This document shows positions 23,230 through 33,007 of a DNA stretch of 64,000 nt, piece after piece. Position numbers and translations under genes: made by a program. The stretch covers positions 3,286,001-3,350,000 of the forward strand of contig NZ_CP046115.1 in NCBI RefSeq assembly GCF_009707385.1. Reading direction: 5' to 3'. The notes under the pieces were generated by a model. That model was not told the origin of the DNA and did no database searches. It worked only from the letters and a program-made list of their open reading frames with translations. Origin of the DNA: Klebsiella oxytoca (lineage in GTDB: Bacteria; Pseudomonadota; Gammaproteobacteria; Enterobacterales; Enterobacteriaceae). The number at the start of each line of letters is the position of its first letter. Within the stretch, counting starts at the first letter, position 1.

Positions 23230-24870
23230 TTATGCCGTAACGACTGCTTTTTTCAGCACGGGGCCAGCTAACGCCAGTCTGGCCCCGGCCTCGGTATCGC
23301 TATACTGCTTAAAGTTGGCTATAAACAATTCCGCCAGGCTTTGTGCTTTCTCCTGCCATTGGTCGGCTGATGGCCAGCCGCTACGCGGATCGAGCAGCGC
23401 GCTGTCCACGCCGGGCACGCTCTGCGGAATAGAGAGACCGAACACCGGCACCGTTTCTTCACGCAGCTCACCGGTGGTGCCGTTTAAGATAGCGCTGATA
23501 ATGTTGCGCGTATCGCGCAGCGACAGGCGTTTACCTTCCCCGTTCCAGCCGGTGTTAACCAGCCAGGCTTCGGCTCCAGACTCCGCCATTTTGGCCGCCA
23601 GAACGCTGGCGTACTGGGTCGGGTGCAGCAGCAGGAACGCCGCACCGTAGCAGGCGGAGAACGTCGGCGTTGGTTGAGTAATGCCGCGCTCGGTTCCGGC
23701 GAGTTTCGAGGTAAAACCCGACAGGAAGTGATACTGCATCTGCTCGGTAGTCAGACGGGATACCGGCGGCAGCACGCCAAATGCATCGGCGGCGAGGAAA
23801 ATCACCTTTGACGGATGGCCCGCACGCGACACCGGTTTAACGATGTTTTCAATATGCGATAACGGATAAGAGACGCGGGTGTTTTCGGTCTTACTGCCAT
23901 CGGCGTAATCCACGCTGCCATCGGCCCTGACCACCACGTTTTCCAGCAGCGCGTTACGACGAATTGCGCGATAGATTTCCGGCTCGGCCTGCGGATCAAG
24001 ATTAATGGTCTTGGCGTAGCAGCCGCCTTCGAAGTTAAACACGCCATCATCATCCCAGCCGTGTTCGTCATCGCCAATCAGCTGACGCAGCGGGTCGGTG
24101 GAAAGCGTGGTCTTCCCGGTTCCGGAAAGGCCAAAGAACAGCGCCACGTCGCCCGCTTCCCCACGGTTCGCCGAGCAGTGCATCGAAGCTATCCCCTGCT
24201 GCGGGAGCAGATAGTTCATCACGGAGAAAAGGCCTTTCTTCATCTCGCCGCCGTACCATGTGCCGCCGATCAGCTGAATTTTTTCACTCAGGTTAAAGGC
24301 AACAAAGTTCTCAGAGTTAAGTCCCTGCTCCTGCCATTTATCGTTAGTACAGCCCGCGCCGTTGAGCACGATGAAGTCCGGCGTAAATTCCGCCAGTTCC
24401 TCAGCGCTCGGCGCAATAAACATGTTTTTGACAAAGTGCGCCTGCCAGGCCACTTCAGTGACGAAGCGAACGCCCAGGCGCGTCGCCGGGCTGGCGCCGC
24501 ACCAGGCATCAACCACATACAATTTCTTGCCGCTAAGCTGTCCGGCCACCAGTGCCTTCAGATCGGCCCATATTTCCGTGGTCAACGGCTTATTATCGTT
24601 GCGGCCCAGGCCGGAATCGGCCCACCAAACGGTGTCACGCGTCAGATCGTCTCTGACGATGTATTTGTCGCGCGGCGAGCGTCCGGTAAAGATCCCGGTA
24701 TCCACGGCAACGGCCCCGGACTCGGTCATGACGCCGCGAGCCGCGCCGGTTAACTCCGCGCTGGTTTCATGCGCAATCAGCAAGTCGTAATCGGGGTTAT
24801 AAAACAGCTCGCTGCTATTCTGAATACCGAGCTCAAGAAGAGCGTCTTTGACTGATTCAATACGTGACAT
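23230..24870 (-). CDS. pckA: ATP-dependent phosphoenolpyruvate carboxykinase
   Basis: 546 residues (E. coli 540). It converts oxaloacetate and ATP to PEP, CO2 and ADP, or the reverse when CO2 is high. The P-loop GLSGTGKTT is at 247-255, followed by the metal-binding [28 protein letters not shown] (64-72) binds substrate. It differs visibly from the E. coli housekeeping enzyme along its length and lies away from the usual envZ/ompR locus, so it may be a second copy. It is divergent to a LysR-type regulator. Confidence 0.92.
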   Translation of the reverse strand: MSRIESVKDALLELGIQNSSELFYNPDYDLLIAHETSAELTGAARGVMTESGAVAVDTGIFTGRSPRDKYIVRDDLTRDTVWWADSGLGRNDNKPLTTEIWADLKALVAGQLSGKKLYVVDAWCGASPATRLGVRFVTEVAWQAHFVKNMFIAPSAEELAEFTPDFIVLNGAGCTNDKWQEQGLNSENFVAFNLSEKIQLIGGTWYGGEMKKGLFSVMNYLLPQQGIASMHCSANRGEAGDVALFFGLSGTGKTTLSTDPLRQLIGDDEHGWDDDGVFNFEGGCYAKTINLDPQAEPEIYRAIRRNALLENVVVRADGSVDYADGSKTENTRVSYPLSHIENIVKPVSRAGHPSKVIFLAADAFGVLPPVSRLTTEQMQYHFLSGFTSKLAGTERGITQPTPTFSACYGAAFLLLHPTQYASVLAAKMAESGAEAWLVNTGWNGEGKRLSLRDTRNIISAILNGTTGELREETVPVFGLSIPQSVPGVDSALLDPRSGWPSADQWQEKAQSLAELFIANFKQYSDTEAGARLALAGPVLKKAVVTA

Positions 24871-25122
24871 GGAACTCCTGACAAACTATTGGCTGGATAA
24901 GATGCACTTACGGTTATAGCAACCTGTTAGTTAATCTGATGGATTTATATTAATAAAAAAGCCACCACGAATTTAAATAAACAGGATGAGTCGACCAGAG
25001 TCGGCGATTTAAATCGTACTCGTGTAGGGTGTCGCCTGTACTTTAGAAATATCGTTTGCACGAATAAGTCATAAGCTAAACTCTGATAAAAATGTTAACA
25101 CCTGTAGATAATTATGTTAATT

Positions 25123-25157
25123 GCATAGTTTCTATGCGTTATGCTAAAATTGCATAG
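25123..25157. promoter_or_regulatory. LysR-type operator between pckA and the LysR gene
   Basis: GCATAG-TTT-CTATGC (25123-25137) is a perfect dyad; a further GCATAG lies at 25152-25157. They sit just before the LysR start in the 316-bp divergent region, the classical position for an autoregulating LysR protein. The remainder of 24871-25122 is AT-rich and holds no gene. Confidence 0.6.
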
Positions 25158-25186
25158 CTATTATTGCGTAGTTGAGGTACGGGTCG

Positions 25187-26080
25187 GTGCTGGCGAATCT
25201 TGAAGTAAAATGGCTTTACGATGTGATCGCTCTTGAGGAGTCCAGAAGCTTTACGCTCGCGGCCAAAAGCCGCAATATTTCGCAGTCCTCCTTCAGCCGC
25301 CGCATTCAGGCGCTCGAGGCGTCTCTGGGTTTCAGCATCTTCGACCGTTCGGCCAACCCGCTCCAGCTGACCAACCGCGGGAAGATCTTTATCGGCTATG
25401 CGCGAAATATGCTTGACGATATGGACTTCCAGATCAGCCGTATTAAAGGCCTGAACCACACCACGCAGAAAATAAGAATCGACGCGGCGCCGTCGCTTTC
25501 GGTTTTATTACTTCCCGAAATTATCGCTGGTTATACCGACAGGAAGAATAAAACTTTTCATGTTGAATCGATTAACGTCAACGACGCCGTATTCAATCTG
25601 AAAGAGGGCAAAAGTGACTTTATCCTGTCGTTTTATAATGAAGAGCTGATGAACTATCCGTTTATCAATCACAAAATATTCGACTCGGCGCTGCATCTTG
25701 TTTCTCCGTGCGATAAACACGGCAGACCGCTTTTTAATTTACATCGCGGCGTGCTGCCGCTGATGAAATATGCTAACGACAGCTATATGGGGCGGCAGGT
25801 GAATCAGGTTATCGACCGCAAACCGGAGATTACCTTTTCGCTGACCTTTGTCTCCTCCATGAGCGAGCTGCTAAAACGCATGATCCTCAACGGCGATGGG
25901 GTTGGCTGGCTGCCGCAGTACTCTATCAAGCGCGAACTAGAGGAAGGACGCCTGACGATTATGGATGAGAGCCTGTCGCTGCCGATAGGCGCCTATATCT
26001 ACCGCTCCGGCGCGCGGCTCAATCAATCCGCCGAACGTTTCTGGCAGCATATAAAGTCCACCAGCGCCGTCAGCGCATAA
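25187..26080 (+). CDS. LysR-family transcriptional regulator
   Basis: 297 residues from a GTG at 25187, which has GAGG nine bases upstream; the TTG at 25172 has no ribosome site. An N-terminal winged helix (LYDVIALEESRSFTLAAKSRNISQSSFSRRIQALE) is followed by the effector-binding domain. The divergent layout and the GCATAG operators suggest it controls pckA and itself. Effector unknown. Gene name not recognised. Confidence 0.88.
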   Translation: MLANLEVKWLYDVIALEESRSFTLAAKSRNISQSSFSRRIQALEASLGFSIFDRSANPLQLTNRGKIFIGYARNMLDDMDFQISRIKGLNHTTQKIRIDAAPSLSVLLLPEIIAGYTDRKNKTFHVESINVNDAVFNLKEGKSDFILSFYNEELMNYPFINHKIFDSALHLVSPCDKHGRPLFNLHRGVLPLMKYANDSYMGRQVNQVIDRKPEITFSLTFVSSMSELLKRMILNGDGVGWLPQYSIKRELEEGRLTIMDESLSLPIGAYIYRSGARLNQSAERFWQHIKSTSAVSA

Positions 26081-26139
26081 TTCGCGTAGCGGCGGAAAAT
26101 TCGCTATCATCCCCAGCCACTCTCTGTCCAGGCAGCCTG

Positions 26140-26826
26140 ATGTCTACGATTATCGATACCTTTATCGCCCCGCCTTGCCGCGCTGAAATCAACATTCTTT
26201 ACCAGGATGAACATCTGCTGCTGATCGATAAACCCTCAGGTCTGCTCAGCCTGTCGGGAAAAAATCCGCTTAATCTCGATTCTGTGCACCATCGGCTGGC
26301 GCAGCAGTTTCCCGGCTGTACCCTGGTCCATCGTCTTGATTTCGGCACCTCCGGACTGATGGTTATTGCCCGCAATAAGACAATCAACGCCGCTCTCTGC
26401 CAGCAGTTTAGCCAGCGCGCCGTCAGCAAGATTTATAGCGCGCTGCTGTGCGGCCATCTGACGGACGAGGCGGGTACGATTGACGCTCCGATAGCCAAAG
26501 ATCCGGCGCTGTTCCCGCTGATGACGATTTGCCCACATCGCGGCAAGCCCGCCCGCTCCGGCTATCAGGTGGTTGAACGTTTCCACTATCAGGACGACCT
26601 GCCGGTGACGCGGGTACGGCTGACCCCGCAAACCGGGCGCACTCATCAGCTGCGTATCCACTGTCAGCTGTTAGGACACCCTATTCTGGGCTGCGATCTG
26701 TACGGCGGCATGGCGCTTCCGGGAACAGAACAGGCGCCTCGCCTGATGCTGCACGCCAGCGAACTGCATTTCGTGCATCCGGTGAGCGGAGAGAGGATCG
26801 ACGCCATCAGCCCGAGCGCGTTTTAA
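26140..26826 (+). CDS. RluA-family pseudouridine synthase
   Basis: 228 residues. The active-site motif HRLDFGTSG places the catalytic Asp at 67. LLIDKPSGLLSLSGK (27-41) and the TGRTHQLRIHCQLLGHPILG segment are also family hallmarks. It resembles RluA (23S rRNA U746 / tRNA U32) in length but differs enough that the target RNA is uncertain; it may be a paralogue. It follows the LysR gene by 60 bases. Confidence 0.88.
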   Translation: MSTIIDTFIAPPCRAEINILYQDEHLLLIDKPSGLLSLSGKNPLNLDSVHHRLAQQFPGCTLVHRLDFGTSGLMVIARNKTINAALCQQFSQRAVSKIYSALLCGHLTDEAGTIDAPIAKDPALFPLMTICPHRGKPARSGYQVVERFHYQDDLPVTRVRLTPQTGRTHQLRIHCQLLGHPILGCDLYGGMALPGTEQAPRLMLHASELHFVHPVSGERIDAISPSAF

Positions 26827-26904
26827 CTCGCTTCGCTCGCCAGCCCGCTAGGCCTACGCTCCCCTACGCCAATTGACGTCAACGGCTGAATTCAACTCGC
26901 TGAC

Positions 26905-27510
26905 CGCGCTGCGGTTTGTTTCCCGATGGCGCTGAGCTGACCGGGCTACAGGGGCACCGCCGCCTGCAGATCGGTAGCCCGGACAGGCGCAACGCGCCGC
27001 CTCCGGGAAAGGTGCGCTGCCTGATGCCTTGCTGCGGTTTTCTTCCCGGCTTGCGCTGCGCTTAGCCGGGCTACGGATTCACAACCGCCTGCGATCGGGT
27101 AGCCCGGGCAAGGCGCTTGCGCCGCGGCCCGGCGAAGGTGCGCTGCCTGATGCCGCTGCGGTTTTCTTCCCGGCTTGCGCTGCGCTTAGCCAGGCTACGG
27201 ATTCACAACCGCCTGCGATCGGGTAGCCCGGGCAAGGCGCTTGCGCCGCCTCCGGGGAAGGTGCGCTGCCTGATGCCTTGCTGCGGTTTTCTTCCCGGCT
27301 TGCGCTGCGCTTAGCCGGACTACGGGTTCACAACCGCCTGCGATTGGGTAGCCCGGGCAAGGCGCTTGCGCCGCGGCCCGGGGAAGGTGCGCTGCCGGAT
27401 GCCTTGCTGCGGTTTTCTTCCCGGCTTGCGCTGCGCTTAGCCGGACTACGGGTTCACAACCGCCTGCGATCGGGTAGCCCGGGCAAGGCGCTTGCGCCGC
27501 GGCCCGGGGA
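26905..27510. repeat. Tandem BIME/REP array, about 126-bp unit
   Basis: Four consecutive copies begin at 27009, 27135, 27258 and 27384 (AAGGTGCGCTGCC), with periods of 126, 123 and 126 bases; the second copy lacks three bases. A degenerate partial copy precedes them (26905-27008). Each unit holds two inverted REP-type palindromes: TTCCCGGCTTGCGCTGCGC...TTAGCCGG and GTAGCCCGGGCAAGGCGC. Open frames through it are artefacts. It fills the space between two convergent genes. Confidence 0.9.
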
Positions 27511-27519
27511 AATTGCCGA

Positions 27520-28323
27520 CTATAGCCGCACAACGCCTCTGGCCGCGGCCTCTTCACGCCACGCCATCAGCGGCTGATAGTCGGCGCGCCGCATATCGCT
27601 GTAGCCGCAGATAAACAACGCTTCGCAAAGCGGCCGATAGCGTTCATCGCTCACCAGCTGCTGCAGCGCCTCTCTGAGCAATCCCAGCGTTGACGCGCTG
27701 GAGTTTGCCGAAGTAATAAACGGCAGTCCCGGCGCCAGCGGACCGTGCGCAATGACCACCAGCCCCGCCAGGGCTTCCGGCTGATAGCGCTGCAGCAGCG
27801 CCCAGGTGACACAATCAATAGCGGCAATATCCGCCCTCTCCAGCTGAAGCTCGCGCAGCGATTGGCGATGGCTGCCGCTGAACACGACCGTCGAAAAGAA
27901 ACGCCCATCACGCGATAGCGGCGCAACCATTTTTAACAGTACGTTATAGCCGGACTGTGAATCCGCCGCATTGCAGGCCACCCGGCGCCCGCGAAAATCC
28001 GCCAACGTCAACATTAGATCATCCTCACGCGCCACCAGCAGGCTGCGGTAGTTTCTTCCCTCGCATCCCGGGGCCGAATAGTGAAAACAGCCTACGGTTT
28101 GTGCATCCGGCAGCTGCGTCACCAGCGGATAGCCGCAGGTCTGGCTCAGCAGCAGCTCCGGATTACGCCAGTGCGCCAGCAGCTCTTCGGGAATCGCATA
28201 TGAACGGATCTCCTCAAGCGCTACGCCCCGTGCCGCCAGCAGCTCGCGGACGGCCAGCCACAGCGCCCGGGTCTCCTCTTCATTCACCGCATACATCGGA
28301 AACGCCAGCCGTTCACTCATCAT
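27520..28323 (-). CDS. PhnD/SsuA-like periplasmic-binding-fold protein without signal peptide
   Basis: 267 residues. The ATG at 28323 lies inside the end of the desaturase gene (ATGATGAGTGA overlap). The fold resembles the PhnD/phosphonate-binding family: SQTCGYPLVTQL, then NAADSQSGYNVLL, then AAIDCVTW. The family normally binds anions outside the cell for an ABC importer, but there is no signal sequence and no permease gene here. Ligand and role unknown. Confidence 0.75.
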   Translation of the reverse strand: MMSERLAFPMYAVNEEETRALWLAVRELLAARGVALEEIRSYAIPEELLAHWRNPELLLSQTCGYPLVTQLPDAQTVGCFHYSAPGCEGRNYRSLLVAREDDLMLTLADFRGRRVACNAADSQSGYNVLLKMVAPLSRDGRFFSTVVFSGSHRQSLRELQLERADIAAIDCVTWALLQRYQPEALAGLVVIAHGPLAPGLPFITSANSSASTLGLLREALQQLVSDERYRPLCEALFICGYSDMRRADYQPLMAWREEAAARGVVRL

Positions 28324-29296
28324 GTTGAGCCGCCTTATCCTGCTGATTAAAACCGGGATGGGCATTCACCGCCACCGATGTCGCCCAAAAACGCCGCAGC
28401 CACTCTGCGTAGCCGCGCACCACAAACCCGGCGTTGCGCTGCTGGTATTCCTGCTGATTATGCAGATAGATGCTTCTCAGCCCGTACCACGGCACGCCGG
28501 GTAAATCGTGATGCACTGAATGGTAGTTGAGATTGAGAAACAGCACCCGCCAGACCAGCCCCGCTTCATTAATCACCGAACGGGCCTGCGGGTCGTCCGC
28601 GGCGCGGTGCTCAAGGAAAGAGCGAACTTTGGTTAGCGCAAGAGCCGGATAGCTGATAGCCAGCACGTAGTAGAGCGGCGAAAAACCGAGGTGATTCATC
28701 CACGCGAACAGCGCTGCCAACAGCAGTCCATGAACCAGCCACATCGCGATCGTTTTAACCTGCCGTTGCCCAACCGCCGCCAGCGCGCTGTCGAGCGTTT
28801 GGGCAATATCCAGCAGCGGCGCCACCAGCAGCCTGCCGGGAAACGTATTGCGCAGATGGATAAGATCGCGCAGCCAGGGAGCGAAGCGCTGCCAGCTCTG
28901 CGGCGTAAAATAGTAGGATTCCGGGTCATCAACGGGATGCGTCAGCAGATGATTAGTATGGTGCGCGAGATGCGAATCGCGATACAGCCCGTAGGGATAC
29001 CAGACCGCCAGCGGCAACGTCCCCAATAGTTGATTAAACCACGGTCGCGACGTGGGATGACCGTGAATAAGCTCATGTTGTAGTGACATATACCAGGCGG
29101 TGAACCAGATAAGCAGCAGCGTGGCGGGAAAAAGTCCCAGTTCCCGCCACCAGGCCAGCGAAGCAAACCAGCCGCCATAGACGATAAAAATCAGTAGCCA
29201 GGTCGGCAGTTCGCTTCGCCATAGCCAGCTACGGGAAAATTGATGGATCCGCTCGCGTTGCTGCGGATGCAAATAGACCGACCTGTTGTTCGCCAT
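28313..29296 (-). CDS. Membrane fatty acid desaturase/hydroxylase family
   Basis: 327 residues with four or more membrane helices. The three histidine boxes of the di-iron family are HELIHGH (74-80), HLAHH (109-113) and HSVHH (259-263), with an extra EHR (229-231) as in alkane hydroxylase-like and DesT-regulated types. Substrate unknown; lipid acyl chain or another hydrophobic compound. It overlaps the following PhnD-like gene, so the two form an operon. Confidence 0.87.
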   Translation of the reverse strand: MANNRSVYLHPQQRERIHQFSRSWLWRSELPTWLLIFIVYGGWFASLAWWRELGLFPATLLLIWFTAWYMSLQHELIHGHPTSRPWFNQLLGTLPLAVWYPYGLYRDSHLAHHTNHLLTHPVDDPESYYFTPQSWQRFAPWLRDLIHLRNTFPGRLLVAPLLDIAQTLDSALAAVGQRQVKTIAMWLVHGLLLAALFAWMNHLGFSPLYYVLAISYPALALTKVRSFLEHRAADDPQARSVINEAGLVWRVLFLNLNYHSVHHDLPGVPWYGLRSIYLHNQQEYQQRNAGFVVRGYAEWLRRFWATSVAVNAHPGFNQQDKAAQHDE

Positions 29297-29401
29297 TCCT
29301 GCTGCTGCCTTTTCGCGTTATCTTTTGTTCCCCCCGAAGATGTGAGATAACGCGTTAAATAACAAAGAAGTTAAATCACTAAGCTTTGCCAGAAATCGGC
29401 C

Positions 29402-30541
29402 TTATGCGCCGTTGAGCGCGGTGAGATATCGCCGCCCGGCGATGATGCTCGCGCTGGCGGAGACTATCAGCGAGACGCCCAGCGATTGTCCCCATCCTGC
29501 CGCCAGCAAGCCGGCGCCAATCAGCGCATAATAAAACAGTCCAAAAAGAGCGCCGGCGGTGCCGCGACAGTCGCCGTAGGCGTTCAGCGCTGACCCCAGC
29601 ACCAGCGGGATCGCCATCGCATAGGCTGTAGTTACCAGCGCTATCGGCATAACAAACCATAATGATTCCCGCAGCGCATACACCGCTGCGCCGCCGGCTA
29701 AATGAAGAAAGCACGCGATGAGCAGTATCCGGCTCTGCGGGACATCCTGCCGCAGCAGTCGGCGGTTAAGCAGCGCGCCGAGCAGCGAACCGGCGGCAAG
29801 TACCATGCCGCTGTAGCCAAAACTGCGGGTATCAACATCCAGGCTGGCGAACATAAACGGAGCCAGGCTGTAGTAGCTGAACAGGCTGACGTTGAATGCC
29901 GCAACCAGTATTGCCGCAAGGGCGATGTGTTTATCCCGCGCCATTCGCCGCAGTACGGGAAGCAACGATCCTGTCGTGTGATTTTGCCCGCGCGTTTCCG
30001 GCATCAGCCACAGGCAGCACAGCAGGAGCGCTGCGGCCAAAAGCGCCAGCGCGCTGAATACGCCGCGCATACCCCAGACCGCGGTCAACCCGCCGCCGAG
30101 ATACACCCCGACGGCCGGACTTATTGCCAGTGCCAGGCCGATAAACGTAAAGATCCCCGCCAGCTGCCGCCCGCTATAGCAGTCCCGCAGCACCGTCTGC
30201 GTCACCACTGAACCGGTTGCCGCGCCAGCCGCGGTGATTATTCTCGCCACCAGCAGCAGCGTAAAATCTGCAGCCCATAGCGCCATCAGGCATCCCATCG
30301 CGTACACGCCTAACCCAGCCAGCAGCGCCGGGCGTCGGCCATAGCGATCGCTAAAACCGCCCCACAGCAGAACGCCAACGGCAAAGCCGATAAAGTATAC
30401 GGAATGCGTTTGCGCCGCTTGCGGTGCGTTAACGCCAAAATTGACGCTGATATCGGTCAGCGCCGGGCTATAAATCGTTTCCGCTATTTGCGGAAACATC
30501 AGTAGTGCGGTGACCAGCACCAGCGCGGAACGCCCCAACAT
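29402..30541 (-). CDS. MFS exporter, Bcr/CflA-like
   Basis: 379 residues, about 12 helices. The motif-A loop GGFSDRYGRRP follows helix 2, and SPAVGVYLGG is the antiporter-type motif C region. Likely a proton-driven drug or metabolite exporter. It is divergent to an AraC-type regulator, a usual arrangement for inducible efflux. The specificity cannot be read. Confidence 0.85.
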   Translation of the reverse strand: MLGRSALVLVTALLMFPQIAETIYSPALTDISVNFGVNAPQAAQTHSVYFIGFAVGVLLWGGFSDRYGRRPALLAGLGVYAMGCLMALWAADFTLLLVARIITAAGAATGSVVTQTVLRDCYSGRQLAGIFTFIGLALAISPAVGVYLGGGLTAVWGMRGVFSALALLAAALLLCCLWLMPETRGQNHTTGSLLPVLRRMARDKHIALAAILVAAFNVSLFSYYSLAPFMFASLDVDTRSFGYSGMVLAAGSLLGALLNRRLLRQDVPQSRILLIACFLHLAGGAAVYALRESLWFVMPIALVTTAYAMAIPLVLGSALNAYGDCRGTAGALFGLFYYALIGAGLLAAGWGQSLGVSLIVSASASIIAGRRYLTALNGA

Positions 30542-30593
30542 ATGCCCCTCCAGGTAAACGAGAGGCGCTATTGTAGAAAAGACGCTTATCGAA

Positions 30594-30609
30594 CATTATA
30601 AACATAATG
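30594..30609. promoter_or_regulatory. Dyad between MFS exporter and AraC gene
   Basis: CATTAT-AAAC-ATAATG, a perfect 6-bp inverted repeat in the 94-base divergent region. A further ACATTATG overlaps the regulator start (30632-30639). Candidate operator for the AraC-type protein. Confidence 0.4.
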
Positions 30610-30635
30610 ACTTTAAATATCGGAAATCGGACATT

Positions 30636-31403
30636 ATGGCCTGGCTTGACCCACATGCGGCATTCAATCCGGATGCGTTAACGAATAGCCTGATTGGCGT
30701 GCAGTCGGCGTTAGGAGATCATGACTCCGGTAGTCACCGGCATGAGATGGCGCAGATTCTGTTTACCCGTCAGGGATGCGTGCGTTTGACGCTCAACGAT
30801 GGTGCCCTGCTGTGCCTGCTTCCGCCGGGACGCGCAGCCTGGCTCCCGGCCGGGATCAGCCATCGCGCGGAGATGAAAAACATTGTCGACTATCGTTCTG
30901 TCTGGTTTCAGCCGCAGCGTTATCCGCTGCTGCCAACGCAGTCGGCGATACTCAATGTGGTGCCGCTGCTTCGTGAGCTCCTGGAACGCCTCAGCGCCAG
31001 TCCCTGGAAGACCAACTGGGAAGCCGAGCCTGCACGACATCTCGCGGCACTGTGCGTGGCAGAAATTAGCGACGCCGTCAAAGAACCGATGATGCTCGCG
31101 TTGCCGCAGGATAAACGTCTGGCGATGCTTTCCGGCGATGCGCTGCCGCCGCCGCTGGGGGATCTCGCTGCCCGCTGCGGCGCCAGCGAAAAAACCATAA
31201 GCCGCCTGTTCCGCCGTGATACCGGAATGACCTACCAGCAGTGGCGTCAGCAGTGGCGATTAATGAAGGCGGTAGAAATGCTGGCGACGGGAGAACGTAT
31301 CAGCGATACGGCGCAGGCGCTGGATTTCGCCAGCGATAGCGCCTTTATCTACTTTTTTCGCACCATGACCGGCATGACGCCGGGGCGCTATTTTTCCACC
31401 TGA
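30636..31403 (+). CDS. AraC-family transcriptional regulator
   Basis: 255 residues: an N-terminal cupin-like effector domain (HEMAQILFTRQGCVRLTL; PPGRAAWLPAGISHRAEM) and a C-terminal double helix-turn-helix (about 160-255; LAARCGASEKTISRLFRRDTG and ISDTAQALDFASDSAFIYFF). This cupin/HTH layout is that of the NimR/YeaM group. Probably regulates the divergent exporter. Confidence 0.88.
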   Translation: MAWLDPHAAFNPDALTNSLIGVQSALGDHDSGSHRHEMAQILFTRQGCVRLTLNDGALLCLLPPGRAAWLPAGISHRAEMKNIVDYRSVWFQPQRYPLLPTQSAILNVVPLLRELLERLSASPWKTNWEAEPARHLAALCVAEISDAVKEPMMLALPQDKRLAMLSGDALPPPLGDLAARCGASEKTISRLFRRDTGMTYQQWRQQWRLMKAVEMLATGERISDTAQALDFASDSAFIYFFRTMTGMTPGRYFST

Positions 31404-31516
31404 CTCTGGCCGCCGTTATCAACGGGATGCGACTCCCCCCATTTTCCCGGCCTGCCGCCAGCAGTGTCCCGCTTTAACGGCAAACAGGGTACTGTCCGGA
31501 GCAGATCCCGCTTCGA

Positions 31517-32908
31517 TCAGAAGAAATATTTAAAACGTAGACGGCCACCGTAGCGGGAGTCTTCCTCACCGTCACCGTTAGCGGGATTGGATTCAATCCA
31601 GGAGGCGTAGGCCCCGAGATAAATGTTGAAATTCTTCATATTCATGACGTTCGGGAACAGATACGAAGCATGAATGGTGTGGATATCATATTTACCCGGA
31701 TCGGCTATCCAGCAGTTATCATTGCAGTTGGCGACAAAGCTGGCGGTGTTAAAACTGTCGATCTTGTTATGCGCGTATATGTAGCCAAGCTCAAAACCGT
31801 GCCACAGAGAGTTAATACCGGCGGTGAAGTCGGTTTCATCTTCGGCATCCATATAAGCGACGTTAAGATTGGTCACAACGCCATCCAGCGGATCGGTTTT
31901 CTGCCCATTCCACGTCATCGTATAGCCATAGCCGGTACGGCTGGACTGATCTACCCAGCGTCCTTGCGCATCGTGGTAACCATAGGCGTTATTGACAACG
32001 TTACTTTCCATCGCTAAGGCCGTAGAGAAACGCCCGCTGTTCCACGCGATAACCGGACGCAGATAGGCCACATTTTTCTCATTTTCGAGGTCAGTCCCGT
32101 GGTACTGCTTATCCTGGAACAGCGTACTGCCGTCTTCCAGCAGGGTATTGAGTTCGAAATACCAGCTATCGAGCGTTTTACTCACCAGGAAATTGCCGCC
32201 GCTGCTGCTGCGACCGCGTCCTTCCTTCATCATGTAGATATAACCGTAGCCGTCGCTGTAAAGATCGTTGGCGGTGTTCCCGGAGTATTCCACGAACGTA
32301 TCCTGATTCAGCGGGAACATATCGTAAGCTTCGAAACGACCGACTTTCACCTTCCAGCTATTTTCCTGACCGAAGAAGAACACCGCGTCATCAAGATTCA
32401 TTTTGCCGTTGAGATCGGCCAGCGGCTGGACGGAAAAACCGGCAAAATTGCCGTTATCCATTTTGCGCGTGCCGTCAAAACCTAATAGCAGGCGCCCGTT
32501 AATATCCCAGCGTTCATTATTGCCCGGGGCCCAGTCTTTATTTGCCGTGGTTCTCACCGAAGTCAGGCTGCCGCTGCTGCTGGCGCCGTCCATGTTAAAT
32601 TCAACATCACCATAAAACTTAATATCCCCATAGCCGGAGAGCGTCAGTTTCGTCGGCTCAGCGCCAGGCGCGACGGGTTCTGCCGCCTCAACTTTCACGG
32701 TTGGCGTGCTTTTCGCCACGGTGACCTGCTGCCGGGTTAAGGTCTGAATCTTCGCTTCCGCATCGGCTGCACGCTGCTCGGCGTTGATTAAACGCTGTTC
32801 GAGCTGGGCTAAACGCGTTTCAAGATCCGCAGGAGGATTATTATTGGCTGCCAAAATACCGGAGGAAAATACGCCACTAATAGCTACAGCTATATATTTC
32901 ATTTTCAT
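31517..32908 (-). CDS. RafY-like carbohydrate porin
   Basis: 463 residues, about the length of RafY (464). Signal peptide ends at ILA (20). A short coiled coil (about 28-60, LETRLAQLEQRLINAEQRAADAEAK region) precedes an Ala/Pro/Val-rich linker and a beta-barrel beginning LTLSGYGDIKFYGDVEF and ending in Phe-Phe, as outer-membrane proteins do. It follows a GPH sugar symporter, suggesting uptake of an oligosaccharide across both membranes. Confidence 0.87.
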   Translation of the reverse strand: MKMKYIAVAISGVFSSGILAANNNPPADLETRLAQLEQRLINAEQRAADAEAKIQTLTRQQVTVAKSTPTVKVEAAEPVAPGAEPTKLTLSGYGDIKFYGDVEFNMDGASSSGSLTSVRTTANKDWAPGNNERWDINGRLLLGFDGTRKMDNGNFAGFSVQPLADLNGKMNLDDAVFFFGQENSWKVKVGRFEAYDMFPLNQDTFVEYSGNTANDLYSDGYGYIYMMKEGRGRSSSGGNFLVSKTLDSWYFELNTLLEDGSTLFQDKQYHGTDLENEKNVAYLRPVIAWNSGRFSTALAMESNVVNNAYGYHDAQGRWVDQSSRTGYGYTMTWNGQKTDPLDGVVTNLNVAYMDAEDETDFTAGINSLWHGFELGYIYAHNKIDSFNTASFVANCNDNCWIADPGKYDIHTIHASYLFPNVMNMKNFNIYLGAYASWIESNPANGDGEEDSRYGGRLRFKYFF

Positions 32909-32958
32909 TGTTAATATCCCTAATTACATTATTTTGTTTCGTCCTGGGTATAACCAGA

Positions 32959-32982
32959 CAGTTCGGGAGCGCCCCCGAACTG
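32959..32982. repeat. Hairpin between symporter and porin genes
   Basis: Perfect 9-bp stem CAGTTCGGG/CCCGAACTG, loop 6. The T-run (CCCTTTTTTC) follows on the plus strand, opposite to the genes. In the presumed symporter-porin mRNA it may be a processing or stabilising stem. Confidence 0.55.
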
Positions 32983-33007
32983 CCCTTTTTTCTCGGGAAT
33001 ATAATGA

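Noticed and set aside
27029..27577. Open frames of 60-120 codons on both strands
   Set aside because: They repeat with the 126-bp BIME units and encode Arg/Pro/Ala-rich repeats; they are artefacts of the array.
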